Shown here: in pieces, positions 41,653 through 50,630 of the stretch | How positions within the stretch are numbered: the stretch's first letter is position 1 | Layout: each line of letters opens with the position of its first letter | Origin: JACKAL01 sp964400355 | GTDB taxonomy: Bacteria; Bdellovibrionota; Bdellovibrionia; Bdellovibrionales; JAGQZY01 | Assembly (NCBI GenBank): GCA_964400355.1 | Contig: CAYNTO010000019.1 | Location: 1 to 58,114, forward strand | Reading direction: 5' to 3' | DNA length: 58,114 bases | Program-made: the position numbers and the translations under genes | The notes under the pieces: model-generated | Told to the model about the DNA's origin: nothing | The model's input: the letters and a program-made list of their open reading frames with translations, nothing else | The model's database searches: none

Positions 41653-41654
41653 TT

Positions 41655-41930
41655 ATGAAAAAATTAAAAATTAAAAAAGGTTCTACAGTACAAGTTATTG
41701 CCGGTAACGATAAAGGCAAAACAGGCTCAGTTCTCGAAGTGAACACAAACACCATGAGAATCAAAGTTCAAGGTGTACGCATGCAATCGAACTTGGATAA
41801 AAAAGAGAACGCTTTGGTTAAAACCGAAGGTTTCATCGATTATTCCAACGTAAAGCTTGTCGAAGGCGGAGCGAAAGCGAAGGCCAAAAAGAAAACAGCT
41901 AAATCTAAAGAAAAAGCTGAGACAAAATAA
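41655..41930 (+). CDS. rplX: Ribosomal protein uL24 (KOW domain) outside the spc operon
   Basis: 91 residues: KLKIKKGSTVQVIAGNDKGKTGSVLEVNTNTMRIKVQGV is a KOW motif (GD.V.VIaGkdKGk.G.V..v), and a VEGGAKAKAKKKTAK tail follows. Length is close to the usual 100 residues, with a Lys/Ala tail like its bL28 neighbour. In most genomes rplX is in the spc operon; here it is with rpmB and an amidohydrolase. Either the copy is displaced, or a paralogue exists. Confidence 0.9.
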   Translation: MKKLKIKKGSTVQVIAGNDKGKTGSVLEVNTNTMRIKVQGVRMQSNLDKKENALVKTEGFIDYSNVKLVEGGAKAKAKKKTAKSKEKAETK

Positions 41931-42775
41931 TGTCAAAGGCACCTCTTCGGGTTGCCCTTTTACCTATGACCTCCACGGATTCAGTGGAGGTCAATATTCA
42001 AAACATACTTGTCGCCCTCAACATGATCACCACACCGGTGGACATTGTTTTTTTGCCGGAAAATTCTCTCTATTTTAATTTTAATAAAAAACTGGATGCC
42101 AGCCATGCCCTAGTGGATAGCGAACTGTTTGCGCCCCTGCGTGAGTGGTGTGCGGCCAATGCGGCAGCCATTCATTTTGGGGGAGTTCCATTTTTAGATA
42201 ATGGCGCAGTGGCAAATACATCATTGTTTCTCACGCCCGATGGCACTCTGAAGGCGCTATACAACAAAATTCATCTGTTTGACGTGGATGTCGCTGGGCG
42301 AACGGTGCGCGAGTCGGAGAGTTTTTTAGCGGGTGAGATGCCGGCCATTCTTGATTACAAAGGTTGGAGAATCGGACTGACCATTTGCTACGATGTGCGC
42401 TTTGCAGAACTGTTTGTCCATTATCATAAACAAAAAGTTGATGTGATCGTTGTGCCGTCCTCATTTTTAGTGGAGACGGGGCGGGCGCACTGGAACACCT
42501 TGTTGCGTGCCCGTGCGATCGAAACACAGGCCTATGTGCTGGCGCCGGCGCAGGGTGGGACGCACGTGAGCACCTTAATGAATGGCCTTTCTGAGAAGCA
42601 CACATGGGGCGAGACCCTGGCGATTGGGCCGTGGGGTGAGGTTCTAGCCCGTAGTGCGAGTTATGATGAATCCGCTGTGGGGCACTCGCCGCTGGTCCTG
42701 GAATTGGATCCCGCCGAGCTCGAGAAGGTGCGCGGTCAGATTCCCATGCTGTTTCATCGTAAGTTGGAGATTTGA
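41930..42775 (+). CDS. Nitrilase/omega-amidase-family carbon-nitrogen hydrolase
   Basis: 281 residues with the catalytic triad in place: E44 (FLPENSLYF), K113 (YNKIHLFDV) and C153 (LTICYDVRF). Trailing family features: FLVETGRAHWNTLLRARAIETQAYVLAPAQ and the final WGEVLA. Substrate could be deaminated glutathione (NitFhit/Nit1 type), omega-amides or similar. The start overlaps the rplX stop by one base, so it belongs to the same operon. Confidence 0.88.
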   Translation: MSKAPLRVALLPMTSTDSVEVNIQNILVALNMITTPVDIVFLPENSLYFNFNKKLDASHALVDSELFAPLREWCAANAAAIHFGGVPFLDNGAVANTSLFLTPDGTLKALYNKIHLFDVDVAGRTVRESESFLAGEMPAILDYKGWRIGLTICYDVRFAELFVHYHKQKVDVIVVPSSFLVETGRAHWNTLLRARAIETQAYVLAPAQGGTHVSTLMNGLSEKHTWGETLAIGPWGEVLARSASYDESAVGHSPLVLELDPAELEKVRGQIPMLFHRKLEI

Positions 42776-42870
42776 TTTACGTCCTTTGCGGAAGTTCTTT
42801 CCTACTTCCCTCGTCGAGAAGAGCGGGGGGCCAGTTTTCACTCTCAAAAATCGCGATAGAATCAAAGACT

Positions 42871-43164
42871 ATGAAAACAAAAATTTTTTGGGTAGTGATG
42901 GGTTTGGGGTCGGTGATCGGCGCGTCTTTAGCGGTAGCCAGTGATTGCATTATCGATCCGGAAAAAGTGATGGTTCATGCGGCATCGGAGCCAATATTTT
43001 TGAGCGACGATAAGCCTCGCGAGGTAGCTAGTCAGGATGTCGACGGTAAACCGCACTATGCGCGTGGACACGATCAGTATCTCGATGTTTTAAAAGAAAT
43101 TCCGTTCAGTGAGCCCGCGGTGAAACGTTCTTGGCTCGAATACAAAATAATGAAGGAAGACTGA
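42871..43164 (+). CDS. Small exported hypothetical protein
   Basis: 97 residues with a signal peptide (MKTKIFWVVMGLGSVIGASLAVAS) and an acidic-to-neutral mature part of about 73 residues with one Cys directly after (DCIID). The frame runs 33 codons further upstream, but only the chosen ATG gives a signal peptide. No family is recognised. The mature domain ends YKIMKED. Confidence 0.6.
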   Translation: MKTKIFWVVMGLGSVIGASLAVASDCIIDPEKVMVHAASEPIFLSDDKPREVASQDVDGKPHYARGHDQYLDVLKEIPFSEPAVKRSWLEYKIMKED

Positions 43165-43250
43165 TCAGGGGCTGGATTGCGAGCGCTTCCCAGAGGCCGC
43201 ACGATACGCGGCTAGTGATGCACTGAACTTATTTTACTTTCCTTAAAACA

Positions 43251-43282
43251 AAAAAAAGCAGACCGATGAGTCTGCTTTTTTT
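43251..43282. terminator. Bidirectional Rho-independent terminator
   Basis: A7-GCAGAC, loop CGATGA, GTCTGC-T7: perfect 13-bp stem between convergent genes. Confidence 0.9.
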
Positions 43283-43327
43283 ATTGAGTGCCTGCTTGGA
43301 ATTACCTGCTACTTTGCTGGCAGCGAC

Positions 43328-43822
43328 TTACTTGCTCGCTGTTTGGCAGACGCTCGCAGATCTCTTCTGCACGAGGGCGATCAAAGTTTCAGAGCTATAA
43401 GGGTGTTTGTAATCATCGGCCGTCATTTGGAATCCGAAAGAGGAGCCCAAATCTGCAGTGAGGTTTTGAATCTGCTCTTCGTTCAAACCCAGGTCATACT
43501 TAAAGCTGTAGAGACCGTAGCTGGAGCCGGACTTGATGCCCAAAGATTTCAATTTTTGTTGGATGCGCGACTCGATGGTGCTGCGCGAAGCGGGTGTGCA
43601 GAGTTCGTTCGCAACGGGAGCTTTCTCCATGGCTACATAAGCGTCGTTGATGGCGGGATCATAACCGTTGTCCGCAGCAGTCGCAGCGCGCGGAGCTGCG
43701 ACCAGCTCGTCGGCCGAAGCGATGCTCGTCATCATTACAAAGAAGAGTGCGAAAAAAGCGGTCTGAAAAAACCAATGGTTGAAGCACGAACTGAAAAACT
43801 GACTCATTTTGATAAATTTCAT
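43328..43822 (-). CDS. Exported hypothetical protein
   Basis: 164 residues. Signal peptide at residues about 12-37 (FNHWFFQTAFFALFFVMMTSIASA, cut before DELVAAP). The mature chain is Ala/Ser-rich, with one Cys near each end (ELCTPAS, SVCQTAS), likely to be disulfide-linked. The ORF extends upstream, but the chosen ATG follows AAGGGG. Family not recognised. Confidence 0.7.
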   Translation of the reverse strand: MKFIKMSQFFSSCFNHWFFQTAFFALFFVMMTSIASADELVAAPRAATAADNGYDPAINDAYVAMEKAPVANELCTPASRSTIESRIQQKLKSLGIKSGSSYGLYSFKYDLGLNEEQIQNLTADLGSSFGFQMTADDYKHPYSSETLIALVQKRSASVCQTASK

Positions 43823-44038
43823 AATATTTCCCCTTACACCTCTTCGTAGCAAAAGTGCGGCCAGCTGAGGCGCGCTTTATGTGGGATTTGAAAGGGGGCG
43901 AGTGCTCTGCGTGAGTAAGTTCTCAGAGGGGCGACAAGGATTTCGACGGCTTAAAATGAGATTATCAGTTGCCTATCAGTTAGCGAGGATTTATAACTCT
44001 ATCATCTTGTTTTGGGCATTCAATTTGAGGGGCAACTT

Positions 44039-45748
44039 ATGTCAGTAGATTCTATTCAGCGTGAGGAAATGCCGGTCGATGTGCTCATCGTCGGTGGCGG
44101 AGCCGCCGGGCTTTCGGCATCTATTCAAATCAAAAAAATGATCGATCAGCACAATGAGGCCATTGCTGCGGGCACCAAAACCGGTGCCCCTATCGATGAG
44201 CCAATGATTGTGGTTTTGGAAAAAGGCTCCGAGATTGGCGCGCAAAGTTTGAGCGGCGCAGTTTTAAATCCGGTGGCGCTCAAAGAACTCATTCCTGACT
44301 ATCTCGATAAAGGCTTTCCTCTCAACGCCGATGTTCAGGATGAGTCGTTCTATTTCCTCACAGAAAAATCGTCGTTCAAAAGCCCCATCGTGCCACCGCC
44401 GTTTCACAATAAAGGAAACCATATCGTTTCCTTGAGCGAGATGAACCGCTGGCTCGCTCAGCAGGCCGAGGCAATGGGTATTAATATTTTTGCAGGTTTC
44501 ACTGCCGTTGAAGTTTTGATCGAAGACGGCAAGGTTGTGGGTGCGCGCACCGGCGACCGCGGCGTTGGTAAAAATGGCGAACCCAAGGAAAACTTTGAAC
44601 CGGGAATGTTGATCAAAGCCAAGATCACTATTTTTGCCGATGGCACTCGTAGCCCGCTCTTAAAGCGCGTGGCCGAACAGCTGGGTCTGCGCGACGGGAA
44701 AAATACCGAGTCGTTTGAGCTCGGCGTAAAAGAGATCATTCAACTGCCGCCCAATTCGGTCAAAGCGGGACACGTGATCCACACGTTGGGGTTCCCACTT
44801 TATAAATCCATTGGCGGTACATTTATTTACACCCTCAAGGACGACCAGGTGATCGTTGGCATATGTATCTACCTGGATTCCAAGGATCCGCTCCTGGATG
44901 CTCACCGCGAACTGCAAAAACTCAAAACCCACCCGTGGATGCGTGAGTTTTTAAAGGATGGACAGGTGATTGCCTACGGTGGAAAAACTCTTCCGGCAGG
45001 TGGGTGGTACTCTATGTCCAAGCTCTACACCCACGGCATGATGGCGTGCGGAGACACGGTTGCCATGGTGGATGTTAAGAAGCTTAAGGGCATTCACTTG
45101 GCCATGAAGGCGGGCATGCTCGCCGGGGAAACCGCTGTCGAGGCATTGATCGCCAACGACTTTTCTGAGAGCTTCCTTAAAAAGTACGATGATCGCATCA
45201 ATGCAAGCTACGTTAAAAAAGAACTATGGAAAACGCGCAACTTCCACCAAACTTTATCCAAAGGTATCTTTGCCTCGGGCCCGGAGATTGCGCTCCAAGA
45301 ACTGACCGGGGGCTGGACATTTGGCGATCCTAAGCGTGTAAAGCACTGTGACTACGAAGAGACGAAATCGGTGGAAGAGGTTTGGGGGAGCGACCAGAAC
45401 GCCATCGAGCAGAACAAGTTGCCAGAGCCCGACGGAAAGCTCTTTTACGACAAACTCTCCAGCGTGTACCTCACAGGTACCATGCACGACGAGGATTCCC
45501 CCAGTCATCTATTGGTGGAAAACACCAACATTTGCGCCGACACTTGCTACCCCAAGTACAAATCGCCGTGCAATACGTTCTGTCCCGCGAGCGTCTACGA
45601 GATGATCGACGATGGCCCTAAGAAGAAATTACAAGTAAACTATACAAACTGCATCCATTGCCAGTCGTGTGATATAAAATGCCCATTCAATAACATTGAT
45701 TGGACGTTGCCTGAGGCAACGGGCGGTCCGAACTACAAAGTGATGTAA
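44039..45748 (+). CDS. Electron transfer flavoprotein-ubiquinone oxidoreductase
   Basis: 569 residues. N-terminal FAD-binding VLIVGGGAAGLSASIQ. Typical ETF-QO segments follow (GAVLNPVALKELIPDY, LGVKEIIQLP, GWYSMSKLYTHGMMACGD), and at the C-terminus a 4Fe-4S ferredoxin part (YTNCIHCQSCDIKCP, with CPASVYEM before it). The enzyme passes electrons from ETF, reduced by fatty-acid and amino-acid oxidation, to ubiquinone at the membrane. The ORF starts nine codons upstream; the ATG used follows GAGGGG. It fits a respiratory, protein- and lipid-consuming organism. Confidence 0.95.
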   Translation: MSVDSIQREEMPVDVLIVGGGAAGLSASIQIKKMIDQHNEAIAAGTKTGAPIDEPMIVVLEKGSEIGAQSLSGAVLNPVALKELIPDYLDKGFPLNADVQDESFYFLTEKSSFKSPIVPPPFHNKGNHIVSLSEMNRWLAQQAEAMGINIFAGFTAVEVLIEDGKVVGARTGDRGVGKNGEPKENFEPGMLIKAKITIFADGTRSPLLKRVAEQLGLRDGKNTESFELGVKEIIQLPPNSVKAGHVIHTLGFPLYKSIGGTFIYTLKDDQVIVGICIYLDSKDPLLDAHRELQKLKTHPWMREFLKDGQVIAYGGKTLPAGGWYSMSKLYTHGMMACGDTVAMVDVKKLKGIHLAMKAGMLAGETAVEALIANDFSESFLKKYDDRINASYVKKELWKTRNFHQTLSKGIFASGPEIALQELTGGWTFGDPKRVKHCDYEETKSVEEVWGSDQNAIEQNKLPEPDGKLFYDKLSSVYLTGTMHDEDSPSHLLVENTNICADTCYPKYKSPCNTFCPASVYEMIDDGPKKKLQVNYTNCIHCQSCDIKCPFNNIDWTLPEATGGPNYKVM

Positions 45749-45751
45749 CGT

Positions 45752-46900
45752 ATGCCACGATTTATTGCTGTGACTTCTCCTGGGTTGGTGGATCCTTTAA
45801 TCGCGGAGCTGCGCGAGCTCGGTGTTAAAGACAAAGAGATGGACGCCAAAAATCGCAGCGTGGAGTTCGAGGGCAATTGGGAGATGTGTTACCGCGCCAA
45901 CCTGGGCTCTAGAGTGGCAACCCGTATTCTACTGCCCATTCTGGAATTTCCTGCTTATCAGATTGAAGACATCTATCACAACATCATGAAGCATGACTTT
46001 ACCAAATACATCCGTGCCAATGCCAACTTGTGGATCGATGCCAAGGTGGAAGAATCTAAAATCAACGACCAGCGTATGGTTGCGATGAAGACGAAGGACG
46101 CCATTGTTGACCAGTTCCGCAAAAAATTTGGTGAACGCCCGTCGGTATCGAAAACGGAAGGTCTGTCGCTGTACATGCGCGGCTACAAAAACCGTTTTGT
46201 GGTTTCTGTAGACACATCCGCACCGGCGCTCAATCAGCGCGGCTACCGCAACGGCGAGCAGGTCGAGGCGCCGCTCAAAGAAAACGTGGCGGCAGGGCTG
46301 TTGGGGATCGCTGGCTGGGACGGCGAAACGCCCATTGTTGATCCATTCTGCGGATCGGGCACAATTTTGATCGAGGCAGCGCTTCGCTACATGAACCGCG
46401 CGCCGGGAACTTTGCGCCGTGGGTTTTCTGTTCAAGGTTTAAATATTTTTAAAGAAGAATCGTGGGACAACGCTCTTAATTATGTGATCTCTCAGGAGCG
46501 CAACGAAGACGAAGAGGAAGTTGATCAAGTGCGCTTCTTCGGTTACGACGTCGACGGTAAGGCGATCCGTATGGCAAAGGCCAATGCGCGCGCGGCCGGA
46601 GTGGAGCATCTGATCTCATTTGAGAGGCGCGACGTGGTGGAGCTCACTGCCCCGGTGGAGAAAGGCATCATCATTACCAATCCCCCGTACGGCATTCGTG
46701 TGGGTGACGAGTTCTTTTTGCAGGAAACCTACAAAAACTTTGCTTATGCCTTAAAGACCCATTTTAAAAACTGGGACGTGTGGATGCTCTCTGGAAACAA
46801 AGAGCTCACACAGCACTTGCGCTTACGTGCTGAGCGCCGTTACCCCATCATCAATGGCGGCATCGACTGCCGCTACATTCACTACAAGGTGAACAAGTAA
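45752..46900 (+). CDS. THUMP-domain RlmL-like 23S rRNA (guanine-N2) methyltransferase
   Basis: 382 residues. THUMP region in the first 160 residues (KHDFTKYIRANANLWIDAKVEESKIN). Methylase core: SAM motif VDPFCGSGTILIEAAL near 207 and the catalytic NPPYGIRVG near 309, the signature of the RlmL/YcbY N-terminal and TrmN family. The second (RlmK) half found in E. coli is absent, as in many bacteria with the short form. It starts three bases after the ETF-QO stop. A weak hairpin (CGAGC-CGCC-GCTCG) follows the stop. Confidence 0.9.
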   Translation: MPRFIAVTSPGLVDPLIAELRELGVKDKEMDAKNRSVEFEGNWEMCYRANLGSRVATRILLPILEFPAYQIEDIYHNIMKHDFTKYIRANANLWIDAKVEESKINDQRMVAMKTKDAIVDQFRKKFGERPSVSKTEGLSLYMRGYKNRFVVSVDTSAPALNQRGYRNGEQVEAPLKENVAAGLLGIAGWDGETPIVDPFCGSGTILIEAALRYMNRAPGTLRRGFSVQGLNIFKEESWDNALNYVISQERNEDEEEVDQVRFFGYDVDGKAIRMAKANARAAGVEHLISFERRDVVELTAPVEKGIIITNPPYGIRVGDEFFLQETYKNFAYALKTHFKNWDVWMLSGNKELTQHLRLRAERRYPIINGGIDCRYIHYKVNK

Positions 46901-46991
46901 GCGAGCCGCCGCTCGGGAATCTTTTACAGTGCCTCTTGTGCAGTGCCAACATCGCGCGTAAACCTTAGGGAAATTTCCCTGAGGAGGGTTT

Positions 46992-47537
46992 ATGAAATCA
47001 GTTTTTGCCTTAGTATTTTTGGTGAGCACTAGCGTTTTCGCGGCGCCGGTGAGTTCCGTAACAGTTGATCAGCCCGTGTGTTTTGGTCGTGAGTACTCAC
47101 AAGCCCATATGAACAAAACGCCTCAACAGACCGTAAAAAAACTTTTTGTGAAGTTTAAAAAATACAGCAAAGATGATCTTTACTACATCATGGACGTCAA
47201 CGCCGATATCAAAAAAGAATCCGTTTCTAAAAATGATGATGGAACAAAAGATGTGTACGTCACTTACAAGCCGTACAGAAATGGAATGGTTTGTGATCGC
47301 GCCACTTCGACATCGCTCAATTGTTACATTGAGTGCGATGGCGGCTCGGCAGCCGTTTCCTGGACAGCGTCCGAAGACGGCAAGGTGATTACGCTCACCA
47401 ACAACGGTTTCCAGTTGTACGGTGGCTGTGGAGAAGACGAAAACGATATGAACAATTGGATCTACCTTGAGGCGACTAAAGGTGGTGACGATGTGTTCAA
47501 GCTCTATGCGCTTCCTCAAGAATATTGCCAAATTTAA
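46992..47537 (+). CDS. Small secreted hypothetical protein
   Basis: 181 residues with a signal peptide (MKSVFALVFLVSTSVFA, cut before APVSS). The mature part is beta-rich with Cys pairs (VCFGRE, VCDRAT, NCYIECDGG, YGGCGED, YCQI) and an Asp/Asn loop DENDMNN that might bind a cation. Gene preceded by GAGGAGG. No family recognised. Confidence 0.7.
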   Translation: MKSVFALVFLVSTSVFAAPVSSVTVDQPVCFGREYSQAHMNKTPQQTVKKLFVKFKKYSKDDLYYIMDVNADIKKESVSKNDDGTKDVYVTYKPYRNGMVCDRATSTSLNCYIECDGGSAAVSWTASEDGKVITLTNNGFQLYGGCGEDENDMNNWIYLEATKGGDDVFKLYALPQEYCQI

Positions 47538-47616
47538 TTTTTAGCTCACGGTGAAAGGCGGCTCTTTGCAGCCGTCCCCGCTTGCGCTCTGAGGGGACAC
47601 CACGTAACCTAGGCGC

Positions 47617-48882
47617 ATGAAGAGCGTGTCCTTTGCAGAATTCGATGGCCTGGTGGAAAATGCCCAGGCCTTTATCGGTGCCCGAATCGAGGGCATCCTG
47701 TTTGAGAATGACATCCTATCTCTTCAGCTTCGCGATAAACAAAAAACTGCGGTGCTCGTGATCGACGTGCGAAACCGCGTGCCTTTTTTCACGATAACCA
47801 GTGAACCCACTCCTCGATTTCAGAAACAGATCAAGCCCATTGTGCTCTTTTTACGTGCCCATGCTCTGGGTCTACGACTCCAATCTGTTGAGCGGCAAAA
47901 AAAATATGGGCGACTTATTGAATTTGTATTTAGCGGTGAAAACAAAAGCTTAACCCTCGAAGCTCATCTGTTTCCTCAAGGTAAAAATATTAAAGTCTTT
48001 ACGGAGGAGGCTTCGATCTGCTTAAAAAAACCACAAGATCTCACGGAGGTCGCAGACGCTCAACCGCCCGCGGACGTGCGCTCGGCGGGAGAGTTGTATG
48101 CGGCGTGGTTGGAGCAGTTTTCCAAAATTAGAAAAGAAGGTGGGGCTGGTAGCAGGACTCAAGAAGCGTTGCAAGCCGGTGTGACGGCGCAAATTGCTAG
48201 AAAAGAGGCGAGCCTGCAAAAGCTACTGGATCACAAGAAAAAGCTCGAAGAGAGTAGGTGGCCTGAATTTGCTCACTGGCTCAATGAGGCGCGGACAGAT
48301 ATCGTGCCTAAGAAATATGCCGAGTTTTTTGATCCCAAAAAATCAGTGACTGAGAATATTGAAATCGCCTTTATCGAGGCAAAAAAAGTAAAATCAAAAT
48401 TAAAGGGTGTGGAGGAGCGTTTCCAATCCGTGCAGAATGAAATCGCTGCGCTCCCTACCACGGGCGCAGGTACGTCTCCAGTTTCGACAAAAGTGCCGGT
48501 GAGTCCCCTCCAGGGAGTGAGGGGCCGCACGCGCGAGTTTGCCGAAAATATTCGCGGTTATATAGGCAAATCGGGCACCGACAACCTCAAGCTCCTTCGC
48601 CAGTCCAAGTCGTGGTACATCTGGGTGCATGCCAAGGATTGGCCGAGTGCGCACGCCATTATCGCCATCAATAAGGGACAAAAAGTGCCGCCATCTGTGT
48701 TGAAAGACGTGTGTCTATGGGTGCTGCGCGAAACGGTGAGCGAAAAGCAATGGCAGTCGTGGCTTGGAATCAAAGTGGATTTTCTGTACACCGAACGCCG
48801 GTTTTTACAAGCGATTAAAGGCGATCACCATGGCCGCGTTCGCTACGCAGAGGCAAAAACGATCACTCTGGTGGTAGAATAA
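47617..48882 (+). CDS. NFACT (RqcH/Fbp/NEMF-like) family protein
   Basis: 421 residues. An NFACT-N type start (GARIEGILFENDILSLQLRDK and QKQIKPIVLFLRAHALGLRL), a mid coiled coil (QEALQAGVTAQIARKEASLQKLLDHKKKLEES) and an NFACT-R domain (RGYIGKSGTDNLKLLRQSKSWYIWVHAKDWPSAHAIIAINKGQ). Full RqcH proteins have about 570 residues, so this is a short form without the usual long middle. RqcH adds C-terminal Ala tails to stalled nascent chains on 50S subunits. Whether this short form does so is unclear. Confidence 0.8.
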   Translation: MKSVSFAEFDGLVENAQAFIGARIEGILFENDILSLQLRDKQKTAVLVIDVRNRVPFFTITSEPTPRFQKQIKPIVLFLRAHALGLRLQSVERQKKYGRLIEFVFSGENKSLTLEAHLFPQGKNIKVFTEEASICLKKPQDLTEVADAQPPADVRSAGELYAAWLEQFSKIRKEGGAGSRTQEALQAGVTAQIARKEASLQKLLDHKKKLEESRWPEFAHWLNEARTDIVPKKYAEFFDPKKSVTENIEIAFIEAKKVKSKLKGVEERFQSVQNEIAALPTTGAGTSPVSTKVPVSPLQGVRGRTREFAENIRGYIGKSGTDNLKLLRQSKSWYIWVHAKDWPSAHAIIAINKGQKVPPSVLKDVCLWVLRETVSEKQWQSWLGIKVDFLYTERRFLQAIKGDHHGRVRYAEAKTITLVVE

Positions 48883-48933
48883 TTAACAGCGCTATGGGTT
48901 GACCTTAAGAGAGATAGAGGAGAGCATTTTCGT

Positions 48934-49866
48934 ATGCTCAAAGTAAAAGGCCTCACACAATCTTACGGACCCCACAAGGCCATCGACTCTTTGGAGTTTC
49001 ATATCAAGCCCGGTACCATCGCAGGGTTTCTCGGGCCAAATGGTGCAGGCAAAACCACAACAATGAACATCGTGTGCGGTGCCGCTCTCGGTTACGAGGG
49101 GGAAGTGTGGATCGACGACATCAATTTGAGATCTCATCCGCTGGAGGCCAAAAAGAAGATTGGCTACCTACCAGAGAGTCCACCGCTCTATGAAGACATG
49201 CTGGTGCGTGAGTACCTCAATTTTGTCGCTGAGCTCAAAGAAGTGCCGAAAGAGCAAATTGCAGCCGGGGTGAGCGAAATTCTTGAGGCCTTATCACTCA
49301 CCGATGTTCAGTTTCGGCCTATTTACAAATTATCTAAAGGTTATCGTCAACGCGTTGGTCTCGCTCAAGCATTTGTGGCCAAGCCCGAATTGATCGTGCT
49401 CGATGAGCCGACGGTGGGGCTGGATCCTCAGCAGATCAACGAATTTCGTAAGCTCATCGTTAAGTGCAAAGGCCGCTCAACTATTTTGTGGTCGACCCAC
49501 ATACTGGCCGATGTGGAGTCTACTTGTGATGACATCATTGTGATTTCCAAAGGTAAAATCATCGCCTCCGGGCCACAATCGCAATTGCGCTCGTCGATGA
49601 AGGGTAAAACAGTGGCACGTCTCTATGTTAAAGGCGCAAGCCCCTCATTTGAACAAAATGTAAAAGTCGTTAGCGGCTTTAAAGCTCTTCAGTGGAATGC
49701 GGATGACTCCATGTATGCCATAGAGTTTGAGGATCCAGCCACCATAGATAGCTTGTTAAAAGTGGCTGTGATGAGCGACGTGCAGATTCTAAAAATGGAT
49801 CAGGAAAGCCTTGGACTGGAAGGCCTGTTCTTAGAGTTGACGACACCACAACAGGAGAAGTTATGA
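48934..49866 (+). CDS. ABC transporter ATP-binding protein (GldA-like)
   Basis: 310 residues. Walker A GPNGAGKTT (about 36), signature LSKGYRQRVGLAQA, Walker B LIVLDEPTVGLDP and the switch His in STHILADVE. A C-terminal domain of about 80 residues resembles that of Gld/Nos-type ABC proteins. It overlaps the permease gene by four bases (ATGA). With the next two genes it makes the GldA-GldF-GldG type transporter, known for gliding motility in Bacteroidota but also common in Bdellovibrio relatives. Confidence 0.93.
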   Translation: MLKVKGLTQSYGPHKAIDSLEFHIKPGTIAGFLGPNGAGKTTTMNIVCGAALGYEGEVWIDDINLRSHPLEAKKKIGYLPESPPLYEDMLVREYLNFVAELKEVPKEQIAAGVSEILEALSLTDVQFRPIYKLSKGYRQRVGLAQAFVAKPELIVLDEPTVGLDPQQINEFRKLIVKCKGRSTILWSTHILADVESTCDDIIVISKGKIIASGPQSQLRSSMKGKTVARLYVKGASPSFEQNVKVVSGFKALQWNADDSMYAIEFEDPATIDSLLKVAVMSDVQILKMDQESLGLEGLFLELTTPQQEKL

Positions 49867-50630
49867 GCGGCGTGTGGTTACTCTACAAAAAAGACGTGCA
49901 GAGTTTTTTTCGTCGTCCGCTCTTTTATATGATCGCGGGCTTGTGCTGCTTACTGTGGTCTCCCGTTTACATTTACGCCTTTGGAGAATACCTGACGCAA
50001 ATGGTGACTCAGATGGGCCAGCAGGTGGGTGAGGTTGTCAGTTACCACGAACGCGTCACCGTGGAGTTTACGGTGCTCGTAAACTTTTTAATGCTGCTGT
50101 TTTCGAGCAGTATATCGATGAAGCTCATCACTGAAGAAAAAAAGAACAACACCATGACTCTCTTATTTGTCAGCCCACTGCGATCATGGCAAATCGTCGT
50201 GGCCAAGTATCTTGCTGGCATGACAGTGGCGTTTGCCCTCATTGGTGTGTCGTTCCTATACCCGCTGACCACTTCATTTTTAGGTAAAATTTATTGGCCT
50301 GGCCTGCTCTCCTCGTACCTTGGCTTAGTTCTTCTCTCGTGCGTATACATTGCCATCGGGCAATTTATGTCGACGCTCACGTCGTCCCTGGTGATGGCGT
50401 TTATCATGTCCCTCATTGCCAACCTGAGTTTGTTGTTCTTAGGCTTAGGCAGTGAGATCAGTTCGATCCGCTGGTTGTCTGCGGTTTTCGACTATATGAA
50501 TTTTGAGGCCATCTCAAAGGACTTCGCCACGGGGATTATCAGGCTCTCGGCCATCGTTTTTTTGCTGAGCTTTGCAGGATTCTTTTTATATATCTCCGAG
50601 CGGGCGCTCGAAGCTTCGAGGTGGAAATGA
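49863..50630 (+). CDS. ABC-2 type permease (GldF-like)
   Basis: 255 residues, six hydrophobic helices. An opening SGVWLLYKKDVQSFFRRPLFYMIAG and a middle ITEEKKNNTMTLLFVSPLRSWQIVVAKYLAG are characteristic of ABC-2 permeases of the GldF type (E...GT.E.L...P....i..gK). It ends with a helix and YISERALEASRWK. Overlaps both neighbours, so all three proteins are co-translated. Confidence 0.9.
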   Translation: MSGVWLLYKKDVQSFFRRPLFYMIAGLCCLLWSPVYIYAFGEYLTQMVTQMGQQVGEVVSYHERVTVEFTVLVNFLMLLFSSSISMKLITEEKKNNTMTLLFVSPLRSWQIVVAKYLAGMTVAFALIGVSFLYPLTTSFLGKIYWPGLLSSYLGLVLLSCVYIAIGQFMSTLTSSLVMAFIMSLIANLSLLFLGLGSEISSIRWLSAVFDYMNFEAISKDFATGIIRLSAIVFLLSFAGFFLYISERALEASRWK

